Below, one piece after another: positions 14,371 to 20,921 of a stretch of 33,488 bases of DNA (the first letter of the stretch is position 1; each line of letters begins with the position of its first letter). The notes below the pieces were generated by a model, which was not told the origin of the DNA, ran no database searches, and saw only the letters and a list, made by a program, of their open reading frames with translations. Origin of the DNA: an uncultured Chloroflexota bacterium (lineage in GTDB: Bacteria; Chloroflexota; Chloroflexia; Chloroflexales; Chloroflexaceae); contig CAKZKA010000039.1 in assembly GCA_937120965.1 (NCBI GenBank), positions 1 through 33,488 on the forward strand. Reading direction: 5' to 3'. Both the position numbers and the translations under genes were made by a program.

Positions 14371-16592
14371 TATGCCTCCGCCACAGGTGGTTTCGCTCCG
14401 GGCGCTTCCGGCGCAGTCTGGATCTGGCTGTCGGTCTCTACAAACTCGTAGGCCTCCAGCACATCGGGCCAGATCGTCTCATAGCTCGCTGTACTCTTCC
14501 TGGCAGGCGGGTCCTTCGACCAGGGCAACCAGGGCGGCATGCCATTGCGTTGCCGCGCGCCGTTCGACGAACGACGCCAGGCATTTTCGATGTGGGTCAG
14601 CAGGATTTCATTGAGCGGCTTACCGATGCGGGCACGGGTGTACAGGTACTCTATGGTGCTGGCGAGCACGCTGTCACCCTGATCCTTATCAAGGACCCGG
14701 CGCAGGCGATAGAGTTGCGACAGCGGCATCCGGGCCTGCTTGAACGCGCGCACCGTCGCCAGGAAGCCGGCAAACTCGGCCCAGGCATACGGGCGGGCAG
14801 TCAGGCGGCGCGCGCTTTCCTTGTGGTCACCGAGCGCCTCTCTGCGGAACGCCGTGATGTCGTCGCTGACCATCGTGATTGATTTCATCACCATAAAGTC
14901 AACCGCGCCGCCAAAGAAGTTCTGCTTCGCTTGATGTTTGGCCAGTTTCTTCGCCCGCTTCAGCAATTCCTCCACCCGGTCGCGCAGGAAGAAGAACGGC
15001 GTGTTCTCCTGAGCGATCAGCACACCCGCCGAGAGTCCGACGGAAGGCATAAAATCGCGCAGCGCGCGCGCCGTATCGTCAGCGCCGGCGTAGCGCATCG
15101 AGATGGGCTGTGAGGCAGAGACGGACAACCCGATGGACGGCGCCAGACGTTCAAAGCGTCCGGTCAACTCCTTCTCAAAGGTCTGGGCAATCGTCAGTGC
15201 AATATCAAACGCCTTGCTACCGGGCACGACGATGAACAGATCATCGCCGCCGATGGTCAAAATCTCGAACGGGTGGACATAGCGTAGTTTCCTGGTCTCC
15301 TCGTCCTGCGCCTCGACCGGCCTGAGATGCTGCGCCAGCGCGCTGAAGACCGCATGTTGTGCAACGTCGCTTAAAGCCCGTGAAACGGCGTGATACGCCA
15401 TTGGTGTGCCCAGGGTTGCCATGAGGCGACCGATGTTGTTGCCATCGGCGTAGATCAGGCCAATGTAGCGGCGCGGATCGGAGGCAGATGCAATATCGGC
15501 AAGATCCTTAGCCGATGGAACTTCTTTACCCAGCAGCGCCCTAGCGTAGTCGGTCGTCTTGCCCTCTTCGCTCCCAAGATACTCCCGCCAGCGTTGCTTC
15601 CAAGTATCTCTCTCTGGATCGACCGGCACCGTCCAGGGCGCCAGCCTGGAAGCCAGGTCGCCGACTTCAACACCCTTGACCTCTCGCCCAACCGCCAGTT
15701 TACGCGCCGAAGGTTCACTGAGCGGGCGTTTATCATCACCGACTCTCGCCACCACCACAGCGGGGCGCACATCGCTGCTCCTGCACTTCTCGGCCCACGG
15801 CATCAATTCGTAGTGCGGCAGATAACGCGGTTCGCCGTGACTGGCGCGCTCATCGCGCCGGCGGTTAAACATGGTTGCCAGTACCGTCACCAGTTCGCCG
15901 AAGGTCTTGCGGTTGAAGAAACGTTTGCGCAAGGCCTCGCTGGTCGTGTCCTCGGGGTCAATTCCCTCAGGGGGGTAGTAGTACGCCAGCAGGGCGGCGC
16001 GTTTGCGCTCGTCCTGGCAATCCCGGAGGAAGGAGTCTACCCAGTATGGCGCTCCCACCTGGCCCTGCGGGTAGAGGCGTCCGTAGCGCAGTTCCAGCAG
16101 ATTGAAGCTGGCGGCCACCGCCACGCTGTTGGCGGTGAGCGTCTGGCTGATGTACTCGCGCTCGACGGCGGTTGCCAGCGCAGGCGCCAGTTCTGCCGGG
16201 GCAAACGCCAGGAACGAGCCGCCGCCAGCGTAGATGATATACGGGTGAGGTTCATCATCCGGGATCGCCACCGGCAGATGGTCGCGCCAGATTCGGTTGA
16301 CGCCCTGCTCACCCACCCAGTCGAGCAGGGCGCTGGCCCCTCGGATCTCCGGCAGCTTGGGGGCTTCGAAGACGTACCCTTTGATCTTCGTCGCTCCGCC
16401 GTAGACCAGGCCGATCGGCTGGCGGGCCAGCGGGTCGGCGTCGATTCGCCGCTGCATCTCCAGGAGCTCGTCCAGCGCACATGCCGCGGGCATCCGCAGC
16501 ACCTCGCTCACTAGATTGACGAGCGCTGGCGGCGCGTCGGGATGGGCCAGACACCGGGCGATCTCCAGCGCAAAGTCGCGAAGTTCAGTCAT
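14370..16592 (-). CDS. cas10: Cas10 large subunit, GGDD-type, subtype III-D
   Basis: A 740-residue protein. The first palm region carries KIKGYVFEAPKLPEIRGASALLDW (69-92) and AGGGSFLAF. The second palm has YADGNNIGRL (381-390) and IGGDDLFIV with GGDD at 448-451, so cyclic-oligoadenylate synthesis is predicted. No HD nuclease motif precedes the first palm, so DNA cleavage by Cas10 is unlikely. The usual four-cysteine zinc ribbon is degenerate: KCRSSDVRPAVVV (C270) and LSEPSARK (292-298) retain only one of four expected Cys. The C-terminal third is helical (Cas11-like D4 domain expected). It is the first gene of the operon; the next gene overlaps by one base. The ribosome site before the ATG is weak. 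Confidence 0.9.
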   Translation of the reverse strand: MTELRDFALEIARCLAHPDAPPALVNLVSEVLRMPAACALDELLEMQRRIDADPLARQPIGLVYGGATKIKGYVFEAPKLPEIRGASALLDWVGEQGVNRIWRDHLPVAIPDDEPHPYIIYAGGGSFLAFAPAELAPALATAVEREYISQTLTANSVAVAASFNLLELRYGRLYPQGQVGAPYWVDSFLRDCQDERKRAALLAYYYPPEGIDPEDTTSEALRKRFFNRKTFGELVTVLATMFNRRRDERASHGEPRYLPHYELMPWAEKCRSSDVRPAVVVARVGDDKRPLSEPSARKLAVGREVKGVEVGDLASRLAPWTVPVDPERDTWKQRWREYLGSEEGKTTDYARALLGKEVPSAKDLADIASASDPRRYIGLIYADGNNIGRLMATLGTPMAYHAVSRALSDVAQHAVFSALAQHLRPVEAQDEETRKLRYVHPFEILTIGGDDLFIVVPGSKAFDIALTIAQTFEKELTGRFERLAPSIGLSVSASQPISMRYAGADDTARALRDFMPSVGLSAGVLIAQENTPFFFLRDRVEELLKRAKKLAKHQAKQNFFGGAVDFMVMKSITMVSDDITAFRREALGDHKESARRLTARPYAWAEFAGFLATVRAFKQARMPLSQLYRLRRVLDKDQGDSVLASTIEYLYTRARIGKPLNEILLTHIENAWRRSSNGARQRNGMPPWLPWSKDPPARKSTASYETIWPDVLEAYEFVETDSQIQTAPEAPGAKPPVAEA

Positions 16593-16839
16593 AGCAGGAT
16601 AGCTTCTTTGTATGCATTACGTCAGCCGCGCGAACAGGTCGGCCTGCTCGCCTCGAGCTTTACAACATCCGACAACTGCCTGGGTTGTTCGCCCGTAATA
16701 CCATTTTTGGTTTTAGATTTTGGATTGTGGATTGCCACACTGGGCAGCACAACGCCTAAAACCGCTTTAAGCAATGCGGCATCATCAACGGTAATTGGTA
16801 TAACAACACCTCCACACCTCCACACCACCCCTTACCCCG
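16593..16839. promoter_or_regulatory. Leader region of the III-D operon
   Basis: This 247-bp spacer separates cas6 from cas10 and is the only sizeable gap upstream of the nine-gene operon, so its promoter is expected here. It includes an AT-rich tract at about 16697-16732 (TTTTGGTTTTAGATTTTGGA and following). The tract resembles short AT-rich segments at about 26410-26430 and 29385-29415. A 68-codon minus-strand open frame covers most of it but has no recognisable motif. No clear -35/-10 pair could be assigned. Confidence 0.4.
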
Positions 16840-17823
16840 TCACACATGCGCCACCTGTACACGGCCGTGGCCGAAGACGCACGCCTTGCCGACGTGGAGC
16901 ACACTGGCCGCGAGGAGGGCCGCGCGCACCGCGGGCGGCACCTCGCGCAGCGTTGCGCTGCCGATGAGTCCGCCGAGCTTCATGGCGCGCTGCTGGCCGC
17001 CGCGCGTGCTGGTGCGCTCCCAGTCGGCCCAGCGCAGGTCGGCGCGCTCGATGCGCACTGCCCGCGCCGCCTCGACCAGTGGACGGTAGTCGGCGCTCCA
17101 CGCGCCTGGCCCGTGAAAGATGGCCAGCGCGCCGATGCGCCAGCAGATCGCCTGCACGATCGCCGCCAGGTCCAGGTGCTCGATGAAGACGCCGCGGGCC
17201 TTGACCCGCAGGGGTGTGGGCAGCTCCAGGCGCAGGTCGGCGGCCAGATTGGCGGCGTGGACGGGCAGCTCAGCCAGGTTGAGCAGCGGTAGCTCCGCCG
17301 GCTCGCGCACCTGCCCATCCTGGTAGAGCGGCACGCCCACCGGGCGGAAGGGTTCCAGGATCTCCACGCGCTCCAGGCGCGCCCGCGCCCGGGCATGGCC
17401 CAGGCCGGCCACGCCCAGATCCGCAAAACCCACCAGAAAGTAAGGCAGAAAATCGATGCCCCGCCCGATCAGGATCAGCCCGAACTCCAGGCTGTCGCCG
17501 GCGGCGTAGTGGCGCTTGTGGTCCAGCGGCGGCTCGATCACGAAGGGGCGCGGCACGTCTTGCAGATCGTGCAACTGGGGAACACCTTCAGGATGCGGTG
17601 TCTCAAAGACCCAGCGGTAGGAGCAGAGTAGCGTCGCTGTGCAACGCTCGGCGTGGCCCCAGCAGACGCGGGGGCACGAGGCGCGCTGAAAGGCGTAGCC
17701 GAAACCGCCGCGCAGCAGCGCGCCCTTGAAGGGCCGCAGGGTCGTTGCCTCCAGCAGGCGGTAGCTGATTCGCGCCCGCAACACCGAGAGCGGCGGAAAC
17801 GTCTGCGGAGTCTCAACCGTCAC
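16840..17823 (-). CDS. cas6: CRISPR pre-crRNA processing endoribonuclease Cas6
   Basis: A 327-residue RAMP. The C terminus GGLIGSATLREVPP...LHVGKACVFGHGRVQV carries the glycine-rich loop (H310 to R321) diagnostic of Cas6. Near the N terminus four cysteines (C50, C54, C61, C67) in a C-x3-C-x6-C-x5-C pattern precede YRWVFET, as in the Chloroflexota/cyanobacterial Cas6 group. The enzyme cuts repeat RNA to give crRNAs. It is on the same strand as and 247 bp upstream of cas10, so it may be a separate transcript. It presumably serves an array outside this window. Confidence 0.88.
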   Translation of the reverse strand: MTVETPQTFPPLSVLRARISYRLLEATTLRPFKGALLRGGFGYAFQRASCPRVCWGHAERCTATLLCSYRWVFETPHPEGVPQLHDLQDVPRPFVIEPPLDHKRHYAAGDSLEFGLILIGRGIDFLPYFLVGFADLGVAGLGHARARARLERVEILEPFRPVGVPLYQDGQVREPAELPLLNLAELPVHAANLAADLRLELPTPLRVKARGVFIEHLDLAAIVQAICWRIGALAIFHGPGAWSADYRPLVEAARAVRIERADLRWADWERTSTRGGQQRAMKLGGLIGSATLREVPPAVRAALLAASVLHVGKACVFGHGRVQVAHV

Positions 17824-17852
17824 TGCCGTTCCTTTCTGCTTCGGTTACAGGT

Positions 17853-17875
17853 GTTGTGCGGCTGCGCCGCACAAC
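17853..17875. repeat. Hairpin GTTGTGCGGC / GCCGCACAAC with conserved flank
   Basis: A perfect inverted repeat with 10-bp arms around TGC, followed by GCCAGAATGAAAA. The right half and flank (CGGCTGCGCCGCACA...CAGAATGAAA) recur with small changes at 20861-20888 and 32299-32326. In all three places this module begins or sits inside a block of the other palindromes. Confidence 0.75.
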
Positions 17876-17906
17876 GCCAGAATGAAAATCTTTGTTCCTG
17901 GGAGGG

Positions 17907-17935
17907 GTAGGGGCGCGGCGCCGCCGCGCCCCTAC
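17907..17935. repeat. GC hairpin with 13-bp arms, copy 1
   Basis: GTAGGGGCGCGGC and GCCGCGCCCCTAC flank GCC as a perfect inverted repeat. It is preceded by TTCCTGGGAGGG and followed by GCTCAAACCCTCC. The same 29-bp palindrome and flanks recur at 18235-18263. Confidence 0.85.
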
Positions 17936-17942
17936 GCTCAAA

Positions 17943-18019
17943 CCCTCCCCGCTGGCGCGTTGGTTCCTGGGAGGGCTGCGCCCTCCCAACCCCTCCCCGC
18001 TGGCGGGTTGGTTCCTGGG
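17943..18019. repeat. Direct repeat of 29 bp, period 48, enclosing a TGGGAGGGC palindrome
   Basis: A 29-bp unit starting CCCTCCCCGCTGGCG and ending GTTGGTTCCTGGG is present at 17943-17971 and 17991-18019 with one difference (GCGC/GCGG). The palindrome TGGGAGGGC-TGC-GCCCTCCCA at 17968-17988 sits at the junction. It appears to be unit-by-unit expansion of a composite intergenic element. Confidence 0.8.
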
Positions 18020-18024
18020 TTTAA

Positions 18025-18215
18025 GGGCGGACAGAACATCCGAGCCAACGTGGGTTGGACCGCATTGGAACGCTCCCGCGCACGGCTCTGGTCTCCCCGC
18101 TTCGACAGGCTCAGCGCAGGCTCTCCAGCTTCGCTGGAGAGGGGGAGGGGGCGGGAGCCAACCAGCGCATCCCAACGCCATAAAGCCCGTCGGCGACCAT
18201 ATGTTCTGTCCGCCC
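18025..18215. mobile_element. MITE-like element with 15-bp terminal inverted repeats
   Basis: GGGCGGACAGAACAT at 18025-18039 is the exact reverse complement of 18201-18215, enclosing a 191-bp segment with no coding capacity. Inside is a further hairpin with 9-bp arms CTCTCCAGC / GCTGGAGAG at 18121-18141. On both sides the sequence is GGTTCCTGGG-type repeat DNA, as if the element had inserted into, or travels with, the palindromic repeats. No target-site duplication could be confirmed. Confidence 0.55.
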
Positions 18216-18234
18216 CTGAAGGTTCCTGGGAGGG

Positions 18235-18263
18235 GTAGGGGCGCGGCGCCGCCGCGCCCCTAC
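18235..18263. repeat. GC hairpin with 13-bp arms, copy 2
   Basis: The second copy of the GTAGGGGCGCGGC / GCCGCGCCCCTAC palindrome has the same upstream TTCCTGGGAGGG and downstream GCTCAAACCCTTCC context as copy 1. The two copies flank the MITE-like element. Confidence 0.85.
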
Positions 18264-18355
18264 GCTCAAACCCTTCCGCGCGCGGGCTATGTTTACGGTA
18301 AGCCGTCAAAGACTTCAATTATTTCTTGTAACGCAAGAACGGCAACAGAGTACCA

Positions 18356-18379
18356 TGTAACACTAACAAACATGTTACA
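18356..18379. promoter_or_regulatory. Possible operator TGTAAC-N12-GTTACA
   Basis: TGTAAC (18356-18361) and GTTACA (18374-18379) form an inverted repeat in a locally AT-richer patch. The patch also reads as a direct repeat CATGTAAC/CATGTTAC. Such symmetry suits a repressor site, but the nearest gene start in a suitable orientation is cas6, over 500 bp away. No promoter elements are evident. Confidence 0.25.
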
Positions 18380-18509
18380 ATCACCCCCGCCAGAGATATT
18401 GCCAGCAAACCCGGGAGCGCAGGCTGGCGGGCTGCCCGCGCTCTCGCCGCAAGCGTTGCCTTAAAGCGCGCCTGCGTGCGAGCGTGCCGCCCGCGCTCCT
18501 TCCCGAAAC

Positions 18510-19169
18510 CTACTGCCGCGCCAGGCTTACAATCGCCGGGGTCTGGTCGAACATCCAGAAGGCCAGCGGCAGTCCCAGGCCGAAGGTGACGCCGATCAGG
18601 CTCCAGGCGGTGAGCAGCCAGAGGCCGCTCAGCCACCAGCCTACCAGCACAAAGTACAGCGCCCGCAGCCAGAAGGACCGCTGCTCGATCTGCGTCTGGC
18701 CGATCGTCACCACTCCGCCCTGGTTGATCACCCGCATCTGGGTGCGGATGGGCTTGAGGGTCATCACCTGGGGCAGCCGGTTGAGCATCAGCAGGCCCAG
18801 GGGCAGGCCAATGACGCTGATGAGCAGGGCCCAGGCCACGCTGGTCCAGATCGCGCCGAGCCAGAGGCCGATGAAGAGGAAATAGAGTGTGCGCACCAGG
18901 CAGCCCGGTCCGGCAACCGTGGGGGCCATGACCACGACGGGGCTGGGGGTTGCCTGCACGTTGACGTTGATCGTCTGGTGAAGCGCAGGACTGGCGGGTG
19001 GCGTCGCTGTCGCGGCGGGCGCGCCGACCGGCGGCTGCGGCGGGGCTGCTGGCGCCAGCGGGCCGAGGGGCGCCGTGGCGACGCCGGCGGTGGCGCCGAG
19101 GGCAGCGCCACAGCCAGTGCAGAAGCGGGCATCGTCAGCGTTGGGTGTGTCGCAGGTTACGCAGTGCAT
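18510..19169 (-). CDS. Zinc-ribbon membrane protein with two YccF-type domains
   Basis: A 219-residue protein. An N-terminal zinc ribbon has C3-x2-C6 and C17-x2-C20. A long Ala/Pro linker follows (about 22-90). Two homologous YccF-like membrane segments at about 93-137 and 169-216 each start R-x-L-Y-F and contain a W-rich helix pair plus a GLPLG or GLPLA turn. YccF proteins are inner-membrane proteins of unknown function. The ATG at 19169 was chosen for the AAGGAG 9 bases upstream and because it opens directly into the zinc ribbon. It is divergent from the binding-protein gene. Confidence 0.85.
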   Translation of the reverse strand: MHCVTCDTPNADDARFCTGCGAALGATAGVATAPLGPLAPAAPPQPPVGAPAATATPPASPALHQTINVNVQATPSPVVVMAPTVAGPGCLVRTLYFLFIGLWLGAIWTSVAWALLISVIGLPLGLLMLNRLPQVMTLKPIRTQMRVINQGGVVTIGQTQIEQRSFWLRALYFVLVGWWLSGLWLLTAWSLIGVTFGLGLPLAFWMFDQTPAIVSLARQ

Positions 19170-19178
19170 GGTTGTTCG

Positions 19179-19184
19179 CTCCTT
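19179..19184 (-). promoter_or_regulatory. Shine-Dalgarno of the YccF gene
   Basis: AAGGAG on the minus strand lies 9 bases before the ATG at 19169. It rejects a start 27 codons upstream. Confidence 0.7.
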
Positions 19185-19416
19185 CGGTACTAGCCTGATC
19201 GTGCGCCGTTCGTCCCCAGTGTAGCAAATCCACCTGGCGCAAATGCGCACGGATGGCGGGGAGATCGGGCTGCTCGGAGGCGCCCGGTTGCCGGGCTGTC
19301 ATGGCCCCGCCTCGCGCGCGGACCACTTACCCGGAGCATAACACGGCTATCATCGTTTCTTAACATCCATCGGCTACACTGGATATCGAAGTTCATTCGT
19401 GAGGCGCGAGTCGTAT

Positions 19417-20661
19417 ATGGAATCACTTACGCGGCTCATTGGCATCGGCTACCTGAGCGTTGTCCTGATACTTCTGCTTCTCACCGCAGTGGTGGGTCCC
19501 TTTGGCGACGCGCCCCTGCAACTGCCACTCGGCCCGGCGCAAACGCCAGTGGAGGTGACAATCTGGTACGGTACGGAGAAGCGCCAGTGGCTCGAGGAGG
19601 CCGCCCAGCGTTTCGCCGCCACCAACCCGCGGGTGGGCCGGCGTCCAGTTCAGCTTGTGCTGCGGGGCATCGGCTCCCGCGAAAGCGTCGAGCGTATCGC
19701 GCGTCAGGATTTTCAGGCCGACGGTCAACCCACGGTGGTCAGCCCGGCCAGTAGTCTGTGGCTGGAGGTGCTGAGGGCCGAATGGGCTGCCCGCAACCCA
19801 ACTGCGGCAACGATTATTGCCGAGGGTCCTGACGCCCCGCGCTTGCTGGTGCTCACGCCGCTTGTGGTGGTCGCGTGGGAGGAGCGGGCCAGCATCCTCT
19901 GGAAGAACGGCCCTGATGATTTCTGGCACGATGTGCACGCCGCCCTCGCCAACGAGGAAGGATGGATCGGCGTCGCGCGAGCGCGCGGCTTCGCTGAGGA
20001 CTCGCCGGAGTACCGGCAGGCGCGCAACTGGGGCTTCGTCAAGTTCGGTCATACCTCGCCACTGACCTCAAACAGCGGCACGCAGGCGCTCATCTTGCAG
20101 GCCTACGGCTACCACCGCAAAGCCTCCGGTCTGACCGTTGCCGACATTCTCGACCCGGACTTTCAGCAGTGGCTACGCGATATTCAAACCGCCGTGCTCG
20201 AGTTCGGCGATAGCACCGGCACGTTTATGACCAGTATGGTGCAGTTTGGCCCCAGCAAGTACGATCTGGTCGTGGTGTATGAGAACCTGGCCCTGGAAAA
20301 TATCCAGGCGGCGCAGGGCCGCTGGGGGAAGCTGCGTATCTACTACCCTCCGGCGACTATGTTCAGCGACCATCCCTATGCGATCCTCGAGGCTCCCTGG
20401 ACCACACCCGAACAGCGGCAGGCGGCGGCGCAGTTCCGCGATTTTCTGCTCTCGCGCCCGCTCCAGGAGCTGGCTTTCAAATCCTACGGCTTCCGCCCGA
20501 TAGACCCCGACGTGCCGGTGCTGACGAACGACCCCGACAACCCGTTCAATAAGTATCGCGATTCTGGCGCTCAGGTTGCCATCGCCCAGCAGGTGGAAAC
20601 GCCCTCGGCTGAGGTCATCGCTACGCTGCTCGACTTCTGGCGGCGCCAGGTCAATCGCTAG
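19417..20661 (+). CDS. Membrane-anchored extracellular solute-binding protein
   Basis: A 414-residue protein. An uncleaved-looking hydrophobic anchor (about 10-30, GIGYLSVVLILLLLTAVVG) precedes a periplasmic-binding-protein fold beginning VEVTIWYGTEKRQWLEEAAQRF. Family landmarks follow: VVSPASSLWLEVLRAEWA, FGHTSPLTSNSGTQALILQAYGY and SDHPYAILEAPW. It is clearly paralogous to the next gene but lacks the VWA domain. A GTG six codons upstream is an alternative start; the ATG is preferred because it begins a normal signal-anchor. No permease is next to it. The ligand is unknown; the fold resembles the molybdate/iron-type binding protein cluster (SBP_bac_11). Confidence 0.82.
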   Translation: MESLTRLIGIGYLSVVLILLLLTAVVGPFGDAPLQLPLGPAQTPVEVTIWYGTEKRQWLEEAAQRFAATNPRVGRRPVQLVLRGIGSRESVERIARQDFQADGQPTVVSPASSLWLEVLRAEWAARNPTAATIIAEGPDAPRLLVLTPLVVVAWEERASILWKNGPDDFWHDVHAALANEEGWIGVARARGFAEDSPEYRQARNWGFVKFGHTSPLTSNSGTQALILQAYGYHRKASGLTVADILDPDFQQWLRDIQTAVLEFGDSTGTFMTSMVQFGPSKYDLVVVYENLALENIQAAQGRWGKLRIYYPPATMFSDHPYAILEAPWTTPEQRQAAAQFRDFLLSRPLQELAFKSYGFRPIDPDVPVLTNDPDNPFNKYRDSGAQVAIAQQVETPSAEVIATLLDFWRRQVNR

Positions 20662-20816
20662 CTACCCGAATTCATTAATCAAAAACCATACGTCAGCTCC
20701 AGGGCTACCCGTCTATTTGTTCCTGGGAGGGCTGCGCCCTCCCAAACCCTCCCCGCCGGCGGGCTGTTTCCTGAGAGGGCTGCGCCCTCCCAAACCCTCC
20801 CTGAAGGGAGGGGGTT

Positions 20817-20835
20817 GGGGAAACCCGGTTTCCCC
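20817..20835. repeat. Dispersed palindrome GGGGAAACC family, copy 3
   Basis: GGGGAAACCCGGTTTCCCC is perfect apart from the unpaired centre. It is directly followed by ATATGTTCAC, a flank that copy 5 repeats in the opposite orientation. Confidence 0.9.
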
Positions 20836-20908
20836 ATATGTTCACATCAGCCGTCCATACGGCTGCGCCGCACATCACCAGAATGAAAGCGGTACCGTAC
20901 TCAACTCT

Positions 20909-20912
20909 GGAG
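20909..20912 (+). promoter_or_regulatory. Shine-Dalgarno of the SBP-VWA gene
   Basis: GGAG lies 9 bases before the ATG at 20922. That ATG opens straight into a lipoprotein signal peptide, so the longer frame beginning inside the repeat block is rejected. Confidence 0.65.
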
Positions 20913-20921
20913 AGACCAATC

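Larger units (their letters stand above)
17824..18509. other. Repeat-packed spacer between cas6 and the YccF gene
   Basis: About 690 bp without a supportable gene. The stretch contains several GC palindromes, a 48-bp-period direct repeat, a MITE-like element and an AT-richer end. Open frames crossing it translate to low-complexity repeats and are shadows. No CRISPR array is present. Confidence 0.75.
20662..20921. repeat. Composite intergenic repeat block
   Basis: This block upstream of the SBP-VWA gene contains a TGGGAGGGC palindrome at 20724-20744 and a one-mismatch copy at 20772-20792. It also has a CCCTCCC/GGGAGGG stem near 20796-20814 and the GGGGAAACCCGGTTTCCCC palindrome at 20817-20835. 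These are followed by AT-ATGTTCAC and the CGGCTGCGCCGCACA...CAGAATGAAA module at 20861-20888. The same modules occur in a different order at 32299-32461. Confidence 0.85.

Noticed and set aside
15390-16514. 374-codon plus-strand frame opposite cas10
   Set aside because: Antisense shadow of cas10 with no recognisable domain.
16622-16828. 68-codon minus-strand frame upstream of cas10
   Set aside because: It spans an AT-rich intergenic repeat tract, has no clear ribosome site and no family resemblance.
17880-18320. Possible CRISPR array between cas6 and the YccF gene
   Set aside because: The repeats here are palindromic modules of different lengths with unequal spacing, and there are no regularly spaced repeats of 25-40 bp separated by unique spacers.
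19170-19398. Promoter pair in the divergent spacer between the YccF and binding-protein genes
   Set aside because: Promoters must exist here, but no -35/-10 pair with proper spacing could be picked with confidence.
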